In this document: in pieces, positions 56,930 through 64,000 of the stretch
How the letters are laid out: every line of letters begins with the position of its first letter
Numbering within the stretch: the stretch's first letter is position 1
Origin: Ogataea parapolymorpha DL-1
Taxonomy: Eukaryota; Ascomycota; Pichiomycetes; Pichiales; Pichiaceae
Length of the DNA stretch: 64,000 nucleotides
Assembly: GCF_000187245.1 (NCBI RefSeq)
Contig: NC_027860.1
Coordinates: forward strand, 496,001-560,000
Direction of reading: 5' to 3'
Position numbers and translations under genes: made by a program
Notes under the pieces: model-generated
Seen by the model: the letters and a program-made list of their open reading frames with translations, nothing else
What the model was told of the DNA's origin: nothing
The model's database searches: none

Positions 56930-57697
56930 ATGTCGTTCATTCACAATCATTTCAATTCATCCAGTATTCCTACGATAAGGTCCGCTAGAGTATTTAGAAG
57001 AAATCCCGAGAGTGGTCCGGCCTCTCCTAACACGGCAAAATTACAAACTCAGCCAGTCAGCTATTTTTCCCAACCGCAGCAAACTCAGCATCAAGTCTCG
57101 AATCACAAAGAAATACGTTCATATGCTGAGCAAACCCTTGGATCAGGATCTGCCTTAGCACAGGCTGTCAAACTACCACTAGACGAAGATCTTAACGAGT
57201 GGTTAGCTGTGCATGTTGTTGACTTTTATAACCAGGTCAACATGTTATACGGAACTATTACTGAATTCTGCTCACCCATCACTTGCCCCCGAATGATAGC
57301 TACCCAAGAGTATGAATATTTGTGGCAAGACCCTATGAACAGAAGTAGCAACAAACCAACATCTATGTCTGCTCCAGGTTATGTTGAAGCGCTTATGGTG
57401 TGGATACAAGGCTTTCTAGATGATGATAGCATCTTTCCAACGAAAATGGGAGTGGGATTTCCCAAACAGTTTCCGTCCTTAGTGCGAACTATTATGAAGC
57501 GATTGTTTCGTGTTTACGCTCATATGTACTGCCATCATTTTGATGAGATAAATGAGCTTGGGCTGCAAACACATTTGAATACATCCCTGAAACATTTTGT
57601 GTTATTTTGCTCTGAATTCCACATTCTCACTTCCAAAGATTACGGTCCTCTTGATGAACTTGTTTCCAGAATGCTGGATGACAGGGATCGAAAATGA
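56930..57697 (+). CDS. MOB1: Mob1, activator of Dbf2-type kinases
   Basis: A 255-residue protein. A disordered N-terminus (about 70 residues) precedes the Mob fold: [37 protein letters not shown] (zinc Cys pair, about residues 113 and 118), EYLWQDP, and [14 protein letters not shown] with the His pair (about 198-203). Mob1 binds and activates Dbf2/Dbf20 in the mitotic exit network and cytokinesis. It lacks the intron known in S. cerevisiae MOB1 and is shorter at the N-terminus (314 residues there). Confidence 0.96.
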   Translation: MSFIHNHFNSSSIPTIRSARVFRRNPESGPASPNTAKLQTQPVSYFSQPQQTQHQVSNHKEIRSYAEQTLGSGSALAQAVKLPLDEDLNEWLAVHVVDFYNQVNMLYGTITEFCSPITCPRMIATQEYEYLWQDPMNRSSNKPTSMSAPGYVEALMVWIQGFLDDDSIFPTKMGVGFPKQFPSLVRTIMKRLFRVYAHMYCHHFDEINELGLQTHLNTSLKHFVLFCSEFHILTSKDYGPLDELVSRMLDDRDRK

Positions 57698-57870
57698 TCA
57701 AACCGGCACCAAGATGCGCCTATTCATTATAGCTACGTTTACCTTTTTAATGTTTTCTGTAAGGTTGAAATTTTTTTATCACGTGATCGTTCATCATTGT
57801 CCAGCTATGCTGTACTGAGAGATTACAATGACAAACCTAATTCTACTTCTTTTGATCGGCAAACTCTTCA

Positions 57871-58811
57871 ATGTCAGACCTGAATACGAGTGTAGACCAT
57901 AGCTGGTCTCGCAAAGTGAAAGATACGGTAAGGATGATATCCTCGAAGCAAATAAACTAACTGACACGAAAAAGCTTGCCGGTTTTGCTGGTGGAGGAGT
58001 ACAGGTTTTAGTCGGTCAGCCATTTGACCTGATCAAGGTTAGAGTCCAAACCGGACAATACAGCTCACCGATTTCTGCACTTTCTGATACCGTCAGAAAC
58101 GAAGGTTTGAGAGCATTTTATAAAGGAACTTTAGCACCTTTAATTGGAGTTGGAGCTTGCGTTTCTATTCAATTTTACGGGTTTCATGAGGCCAAAAGAC
58201 AAATTCTGAAAAGGAACCCCAAACAGCACGAGTTGACTTTGGGGCAGTTCTACGTTGCCGGGGCATTTGCTGGCATTGTAAACGCTCCAATTACCTCTCC
58301 AGTTGAGCAAATCAGGATTCTGTTGCAGGTGCAAAAAGACAATTCAAGAATATACAATGGCCCGAAAGATGCAATATCAAAAATCTACAAGGAAGCAGGC
58401 CTTTTGAGAGGAATTTTCAGAGGGGGTGTGGTGACCTTTTTGAGAGAAGCACAAGCTTATGGTGTTTGGTTCCTAACGTACGAGTACCTGATCAACAAAT
58501 TTATCCAGTTTCATAAAACCGAACGTCAGAACATCTCAACGATGGAACTTCTCATCTGCGGCGCTGTTGCCGGAGATGCTTTGTGGGTTAGCTCTTATCC
58601 TTTAGATGTGGTGAAGAGTCGGCTTCAAAGTGACGGTTTTGGAAAAAGCTCGCGGTACAAGGGTTCAGCTGTCAAAGTCGCGAAGCACATTATGAGACAC
58701 GAGGGACCTTTAGGATTTTGGAAAGGAATCGGCCCTACTCTACTAAGAGCAATACCTTGTAGCGCGGCAACATTCACAACTGTTGAGTATGTTTTGAGGC
58801 TTTTAAACTGA
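57871..58811 (+). CDS. YMC1: Mitochondrial carrier of the Ymc1/Ymc2 type, two exons
   Basis: Exon 1 (57871-57927) encodes 19 residues (MSDLNTSVDHSWSRKVKDT). A 47-nt intron (GTAAGG donor, AAACTAAC branch, AAAAAG acceptor, 57928-57974) leads in phase to LAGFAGGGVQVLVGQPFD in exon 2 (57975-58811). The total is 297 residues. The three carrier signatures are present: QPFDLIKVRV, SPVEQIRILLQ and YPLDVVKSRLQ. LVGQPFD, AFYKGTLAPLIGVGACVS and the C-terminal GPTLLRAIPCSAATF track the yeast Ymc1/Ymc2 proteins, inner-membrane carriers linked to glutamate or glycine metabolism. The paralogue and substrate are inferred. Confidence 0.85.
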
Positions 58812-59085
58812 TAAGCAAATGGATCGTAACGAATTAATATTGAGAGCTTTTCTTTTCGTACGTTCGACTGGGCTCCGAAAATTTCCATATCTTAAGAAAA
58901 AAGATTTGTATATAAGTTCGCGGGCAAATTCAGTTCGATAATAATCGCCTCACTTACCGCTTTCTCCTCCCCCTAATAATCAGTCACAATCAAGCCATAG
59001 CTAAAACAACTTAGGGGCAAAAATATACACAGAACAGCATTGAACAGTCAGAGATACCAAATTCATTTGAGTCATTGGCGCTAAT

Positions 59086-61314
59086 ATGGCAGGCGACCGC
59101 TCCACCTCACCTTTATTTCTCCCATCCAAAAATGACAGATTTTTATCAGAAGTGAAAGAGAGTTTAAATAATGAAACCAATGATGGAGATTCTGCATTGG
59201 TTAGTGATGAGGAGAATATAGTTGGCTGCTACACTCGAGCGGACGACACAACATTTGACCCCGAATTGGACTTGCTCAACCAAAAACTTCAGAAATATGA
59301 TCTTGCACAAAGCTCAAGAGGAGTAGGGCCCAACCCTACAATTGCATTCAACAAAAGACCGTTAAACGATACTCCTATAGTTAGTGGTACCGCGTCACCG
59401 CGTGCAGGAATGGCAATGTCTCCTCTCGATTTAAGTGAAGATGAGGATGATATAACAAGCAAACATATAAATGATGATAACACAAAACGCAATACTGATC
59501 GCAATCAACATTTGGAGCCCTATAAAATGGGTTCTAGCTCAATCAAGCCTGCCAAAACGACCCTTGATATCCCCGGCCAGACGAAGTCAAAGATATCCCC
59601 GGATGGGACAATTGTTAATACAAGTGAAAGGGTGGTAGTCGTTATGATTGGATTACCAGCCAGAGGCAAGTCCTATCTAAGCAACAAGCTTGTTAGATAC
59701 TTGAATTGGCTTCAGATTAATGCCAGAATATTCAACGTTGGATCTACACGAAGAGCAAAGGCTGCCAATGTAGGACCGGAAAACTCACCCTTACCCGACA
59801 AGAAGGCTGGCACTTTACATGACGCAAGTTTCTTTTCCCCCGATAACAAATCCAACATTCTTTTGAGAGAGGAGTGGGCTAAAGAAACTTTGGATAATTT
59901 ACTGCATTATCTTTTGGAGGGCGACGGGTGTGTTGGCGTTTTTGATGCCACAAATTCAACCAAGCTGAGGCGCAAAAATGTCCTTGATATGATCATGGAA
60001 AAGAGCAAGGGACAACTCAAAGTTCTTTTTCTAGAGAGTATTTGTAATGATAGGACAATACTGGAGGATAATATTCAGCTCAAATTACAAGGCCCTGATT
60101 ACCGGAACATGAACCCCGAACTTGCTATCAAAGACTTCCTCGGAAGATTGAAGAATTATGAACTTGCCTATGAAACTATTGATGAAGAAGAAGAAAAGGA
60201 TAAAAATTTTCAATATGTGAAGATGATCGATGTCGGCCGTAAGGTTATTGCATGTAATATCCGGGGATTTTTGGCATCGCAAATCATCTACTATTTTCTG
60301 AATTTTAATTTAAGTCCTAGACAAATATTCATCACAAGACATGGTGAATCAGAGGATAATGTTAAAGGGAGAATTGGTGGGGATTCAAATTTAACTCCGA
60401 GAGGACATGCTTTTGCTAAAGCCCTTGCAAAATTCATGGATTTCAAAAAGCGTCAGTTTAGGGAAACCCAGTTAAAAGGATTCAGTGTGAGAAACGCTAG
60501 TCTAGTTTCGGGCTCTCAGCTCAAAAAAAGTACCCCTGAGGAGCCATCGTTTTCAGTCTTCACGTCGATGCTACGCCGCAGCGTACAGACGGCTAAATAC
60601 TTTTCGGATGACTTCTATGATATTAAGGAAATGCGTATGTTAGACGAGCTGGGAAGTGGAAAATTTGACGGTATGACATATGAAGAAATTCAAAAGCGTT
60701 TCCCCGAAGAGTTTAAGTCTAGGTTGGAAAACAAAATGGCCTACAGATATCCTGGTGTTGGTGGAGAATCATACTTGGACGTGATTGCAAGGCTCAAGCC
60801 TTTGATAACCGAGCTCGAGAGGACCACGAATCATATATTAATTATCACACACAGAGTTGTGGCTAGGGTTCTGATTGCATACTTTTTGAATTTGAACAAA
60901 AACTCCGTGGGAGACTTGGATGTGCCTTTGCATACAATCTATATGTTTGAGCCTAAACCATTTGGCGTGGATTACCATATTTATGAGTTTGACGAAAACA
61001 CAAATTGGTTTAACGAACTAGACCCAAAGAACTTACAAAACAGTAAGAGGATGAGGCAAGTTGGTATCTCCTTCAGGGAGCGTGCATATTCAGTGGTGCC
61101 TACGGCTCCTAGAAAAAGACAGACATTATTTTCTGGCGATGATAATATCAACGAACTTTCAAAGACTGTAAATTCACAAAACACTGTTTCTTCAAGTTCT
61201 TCAATCACCAGTCAGCAGTTGGGTTCCAAGACAAACAACCGCACTAACAAAACCATTCTTGACAACATTAACTCTGCCAGAGGTTTGGGACAAGCACCTA
61301 GTAATTGTTTATAA
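59086..61314 (+). CDS. PFK26: 6-phosphofructo-2-kinase/fructose-2,6-bisphosphatase
   Basis: A 742-residue protein. An N-terminal regulatory region of about 180 residues precedes the kinase domain (GLPARGKSYLSNKLVRYLNW at about 189, VFDATNSTKLRR). The bisphosphatase domain has TRHGESEDNVKGRIGGDS (about 418), ELGSGKFDGMTYEE, and ITHRVVAR (about 587). A Ser/Thr-rich tail follows. By layout it resembles Pfk26, but the phosphatase histidine that S. cerevisiae Pfk26 has lost is present here, so both activities are expected. The enzyme sets fructose-2,6-bisphosphate, which activates phosphofructokinase and inhibits gluconeogenic FBPase. Confidence 0.93.
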   Translation: MAGDRSTSPLFLPSKNDRFLSEVKESLNNETNDGDSALVSDEENIVGCYTRADDTTFDPELDLLNQKLQKYDLAQSSRGVGPNPTIAFNKRPLNDTPIVSGTASPRAGMAMSPLDLSEDEDDITSKHINDDNTKRNTDRNQHLEPYKMGSSSIKPAKTTLDIPGQTKSKISPDGTIVNTSERVVVVMIGLPARGKSYLSNKLVRYLNWLQINARIFNVGSTRRAKAANVGPENSPLPDKKAGTLHDASFFSPDNKSNILLREEWAKETLDNLLHYLLEGDGCVGVFDATNSTKLRRKNVLDMIMEKSKGQLKVLFLESICNDRTILEDNIQLKLQGPDYRNMNPELAIKDFLGRLKNYELAYETIDEEEEKDKNFQYVKMIDVGRKVIACNIRGFLASQIIYYFLNFNLSPRQIFITRHGESEDNVKGRIGGDSNLTPRGHAFAKALAKFMDFKKRQFRETQLKGFSVRNASLVSGSQLKKSTPEEPSFSVFTSMLRRSVQTAKYFSDDFYDIKEMRMLDELGSGKFDGMTYEEIQKRFPEEFKSRLENKMAYRYPGVGGESYLDVIARLKPLITELERTTNHILIITHRVVARVLIAYFLNLNKNSVGDLDVPLHTIYMFEPKPFGVDYHIYEFDENTNWFNELDPKNLQNSKRMRQVGISFRERAYSVVPTAPRKRQTLFSGDDNINELSKTVNSQNTVSSSSSITSQQLGSKTNNRTNKTILDNINSARGLGQAPSNCL

Positions 61315-61476
61315 TGTTTGATGTGTCGATTTAATGGCGACAAGCGAACAAACATGTAATCAACTAAAAACTTTAGATTTAAATTTTACATTGGCGTTGA
61401 GCCCATGATGAAGACCAAACTAAGCATTGGAACTATTTAGCTCGCTGAACTAAGAAATTATTCAAAGCTAGCTTGC

Positions 61477-62856
61477 TTATTTCTTGGCAGCCTTTTGAGC
61501 AGCCTTGGTGACCTTTCCGGCACCGGCGGCAGTCTTGTCAACAGACTTGATGACACCGACGGCAACGGTTTGTCTCATATCTCTGACGGCAAATCTTCCC
61601 AATGGTGGGTACTCAGTGAAGGTCTCAACACACATTGGCTTAGATGGGATCATCTTAACAATAGCAGCGTCACCAGACTTGACAAACTTAGGGTTCTCCT
61701 CAATCTTCTTACCGGTTCTTCTGTCGATCTTCTCGAGCAATTGGTCGAATCTGCAGGCAATGTGGGCAGTGTGGCAGTCCAAAACTGGAGAGTAACCAGC
61801 GGAGATCTGACCTGGGTGGTTCAAGATAATAACCTGAGCGTTGAAGGAAGCACATCCTTGAGGTGGGTCGTTCTTGGAGTCACCACAGACGTTACCTCTT
61901 CTAATTTCCTTGACGGAAACGTTCTTGACGTTGAATCCAACATTGTCACCTGGAAGACCCTCAGTAAGCTGCTCGTGGTGCATCTCGACGGACTTGACTT
62001 CGGTGGTAACACCAGCTGGGGCGAAAGTAACAACCATACCAGCCTTGATGACACCAGTCTCAACTCTACCGACTGGAACAGTACCAATACCACCAATCTT
62101 GTAGACATCTTGCAATGGCAATCTCAATGGCTTGTCAGATGGTCTGGCAGGTGGCTCAATGGCGTCAATGGCCTCAAGAAGAGTCTTACCCTTGACGACA
62201 CCGGACTTGGTCTCCTTTTGCCATCCCTTGTACCATGGACAGTTAGAAGAAGGCTCAATCATGTTGTCACCGTTCCAACCAGAGATTGGAACGAATGGAA
62301 CAGTCTTAGGGTTGTAACCAACCTTCTTGATGAAGTTAGAGGTTTCCTTGACAATTTCCTCGAATCTGGCCTCAGACCATTGGACAGAGTCCATCTTGTT
62401 GACAGCAACAATCAGTTGTCTAACACCAAGGGTGAAAGCCAACAAAGCGTGCTCTCTGGTTTGACCGTCCTTGGAGATACCAGCCTCGAACTCACCGGTA
62501 CCACCAGCAATGATCAAAATAGCACAGTCAGCCTGGGAAGTACCAGTGATCATGTTCTTGATGAAATCTCTGTGACCTGGAGCATCAATAACAGTGACGT
62601 GGTACTTTGGAGTCTCGAACTTCCACAAAGCGATATCGATAGTGATACCTCTTTCTCTCTCAGCCTTCAACTTGTCCAAAACCCAAGCGTACTTGAAGGA
62701 ACCCTTACCAAGCTCGGCAGCTTCCTTTTCAAACTTCTCGATGGTTCTCTTGTCAATACCACCACACTTGTAGATCAAGTGACCGGTAGTGGTAGATTTA
62801 CCAGAGTCGACGTGACCAATAACAACGACGTTAACGTGAGTCTTTTCTTTACCCAT
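61477..62856 (-). CDS. TEF1: Translation elongation factor eEF1A
   Basis: A 459-residue GTPase. G1 is GHVDSGKS, G3 DAPGHRDF and G4 NKMD. It delivers aminoacyl-tRNA to the ribosomal A site. It is uninterrupted by introns and very close to other yeast Tef1 proteins. Codon use is extremely biased (few codons per residue), which also leaves a long open frame on the opposite strand. An inverted pair of TTACCCGG sites lies about 110-130 bp upstream. Multiple copies may exist elsewhere. Confidence 0.99.
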   Translation of the reverse strand: MGKEKTHVNVVVIGHVDSGKSTTTGHLIYKCGGIDKRTIEKFEKEAAELGKGSFKYAWVLDKLKAERERGITIDIALWKFETPKYHVTVIDAPGHRDFIKNMITGTSQADCAILIIAGGTGEFEAGISKDGQTREHALLAFTLGVRQLIVAVNKMDSVQWSEARFEEIVKETSNFIKKVGYNPKTVPFVPISGWNGDNMIEPSSNCPWYKGWQKETKSGVVKGKTLLEAIDAIEPPARPSDKPLRLPLQDVYKIGGIGTVPVGRVETGVIKAGMVVTFAPAGVTTEVKSVEMHHEQLTEGLPGDNVGFNVKNVSVKEIRRGNVCGDSKNDPPQGCASFNAQVIILNHPGQISAGYSPVLDCHTAHIACRFDQLLEKIDRRTGKKIEENPKFVKSGDAAIVKMIPSKPMCVETFTEYPPLGRFAVRDMRQTVAVGVIKSVDKTAAGAGKVTKAAQKAAKK

Positions 62857-62963
62857 TTTATAGTATTCAGTCTTTGAAAAACCTGCTGAAGAAAATTTTT
62901 CAAGTCAATTCCCACCTTATTCAGTTCGCCTCAACGCAAAAATTTTCGGCCTTATAAGTTTGG

Positions 62964-62989
62964 TTACCCGGAACGTTAATGCCGGGTAA
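62964..62989. promoter_or_regulatory. Inverted Reb1-type sites in the TEF1 promoter
   Basis: TTACCCGG (62964-62971) and CCGGGTAA (62982-62989), exact inverted repeats spaced by 10 bp, 108-133 bp upstream of the TEF1 ATG. TTACCCG is the core bound by Reb1, a general regulatory factor that keeps strong promoters nucleosome-free. Confidence 0.6.
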
Positions 62990-63039
62990 TAAGATGTAAC
63001 TTAATTGTTCACCTTTGATATAGACTGCTAAATGGTCTA

Positions 63040-64000
63040 TTAGTTTTCATTCTGTTGCGCGTCCAGTGCATCAATCAACTCGTTTTCATCTCCTGAAAAT
63101 GAGCTGAAAAAGCTATTGAATTCTGGCACATTATCACGGTATCGATTGTGCATAAATTCCCTCTATAGCCGATTGAGTCGATATTAGTATCTCGTTATTT
63201 GTAAATCTCTTCACGTTGACTTACCTGAGCAAGGCTTTTCACTCCAGCTGTGAAGGAATTGCGTTTCCAGTGAGAAACTGATTGACGGCCCTGGTTATAT
63301 TTGAAAAGCGAATAAACGAAACCTCCCCCGAAAAACACCGCAACTGCACACAAGCAAATGAAAAGGAAAATCCAGATTATTGCCTTGTCGTCTTTCTTTG
63401 CGGCTGTTGGACACCCATGAATAGTTCTCACCTCAAAAAAGTATGAACAGTCATGTAGGGAACCTACGTAAGAGATCGATGCTTTAGTCATAATCTCCCG
63501 ATCACAAACAAACGATAAAATGGTTGACTTTTTGAGCGAGCCGTCACTTTTGGAGCCTTCACAAACACTACCGTCTGTGTATTCAAGAACGAGCTTCCGT
63601 CCTCTAAATTTTGGAGTCGTTGATATCTGTCCTATGGATTTTTTGTGACCTGTTGTATCAGTATAATAGCCACCAACCTCACTTTTATTTGTGACACCTT
63701 CGAAATCTGACTCTGGAAGACTTTGAGGCTGTTTTAATGGGGTCGAACAAATCCCTATGGAAAAGTTTCGACCATAATCGTAGCCGCGTGCGTTCCATGC
63801 TTGTACGAGCCCATCGTTTCCCAACGCACCCAAAGGTCGAAGATCAAAAAATTGATTGGTCAGGGGATTTACCACAGTACACGGTTCAAGTGCAACGTCA
63901 CTTGTATCATTTTGCTTGTGAACAAACTTGGAAGTCTTTTCGAGAGTTTCCCATTGATAAAGCAAATGGTTTGCCTCCTCTTGTATCTCTGCTTTTAAAT
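63040..64000 (-). CDS. MRL1: Mrl1-like mannose-6-phosphate-receptor homologue (3' part, two exons)
   Basis: The gene enters from the right edge. Its visible upstream exon runs 64000-63225 and the last exon 63162-63040, separated by a 62-nt intron (GTAAGT donor, TACTAAT branch, TATAG acceptor). The lumenal part shows an MRH-type domain (CTVVNPLTNQFFDLRPL, KLVLEYTDGSVCEG, STILSFVCDR, SYFFEVRTIHGCP). A membrane span follows (AIIWIFLFICLCAVAVFFGG). After splicing the cytosolic tail ends REFMHNRYRDNVPEFNSFF and an acidic segment. Unspliced it would end SQREEIYK. Yeast Mrl1 cycles between Golgi and endosomes and helps vacuolar hydrolase maturation. Confidence 0.8.

Noticed and set aside
61495..62877. 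460-codon open frame antisense to TEF1
   Set aside because: It mirrors eEF1A exactly and arises from the strong codon bias of TEF1, which suppresses antisense stop codons. The predicted protein is low-complexity Leu/Ser/Val-rich with no domain.
1..64000. CRISPR arrays, bacterial operons or ribosome binding sites
   Set aside because: The sequence is eukaryotic nuclear DNA with spliceosomal introns; no direct-repeat arrays were seen.

Overview
The window is nuclear DNA of a budding yeast (Saccharomycotina). It holds about 34 protein genes, almost all with clear yeast counterparts: VID27, RRG9, TTI1, ASE1, SGT1, NOB1, ARG82, SWE1, SLD3, TAF6, TPD3, MOB1, PFK26, TEF1, RPS22 and MRL1. It also holds one tRNA-Gln(UUG) and a set of spliceosomal introns. 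CUG is read as leucine: the invariant Leu of the MoaA motif RLTGGEP is a CTG codon. This excludes the CUG-Ser and CUG-Ala clades. Two molybdenum-cofactor genes (MoaA and MoaC types), which Saccharomyces lacks, point to a nitrate-assimilating lineage. An Ogataea, Kuraishia or Brettanomyces relative is possible, but this is an inference and the genus is not proven.

Layout. 1-9 kb: VID27 (cut by the left edge), RRG9, PEX17, mediator MED5/NUT1, a YJU3-like lipase and a SOA1-like sulfur-compound transporter with Cbf1-type sites. 9-14.8 kb: an unknown gene, SRO9, PHO88/SND3, a DUF202 membrane protein, and the MOCS1A-MoaC locus. 14.8-21 kb: a three-exon GAS glucanosyltransferase, RPS22 with a 5'-UTR intron and a coding intron, TTI1 and the tRNA. 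21-34 kb: ASE1, SGT1, NOB1, ARG82, glyoxalase II, a very large LRR-like plus six-zinc-finger protein, and HAL3/SIS2. 33.6-36.2 kb is a gene-free stretch of about 2.5 kb. 36-47 kb: a Zn2Cys6 factor, SWE1, a PPR protein and a second long gap of 1.86 kb. 46.7-64 kb: SLD3, TAF6, a SET methyltransferase, a PEX15/26-like anchor, TPD3, PMU1, MOB1, a YMC carrier, PFK26, TEF1 and MRL1 (cut by the right edge).

The most interesting observation is the molybdenum-cofactor locus. The MoaC reading frame has no in-frame ATG before its conserved N-terminal block, and a perfect TACTAAC branch site plus AG lies just upstream of it. A perfect GTAAGT donor inside the MoaA gene would join the two reading frames exactly in phase. 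This resembles the bicistronic, alternatively spliced MOCS1 gene of animals. GAS and MRL1 carry introns very near their 3' ends. Splicing supplies the GPI-type hydrophobic tail of GAS and the cytosolic tail of MRL1, while retention would give different C-termini.

Where the longest open frame begins at a non-ATG codon, the start given here is the first in-frame ATG. All functional names rest on recognising motifs and family resemblance by reading. No database search was run.
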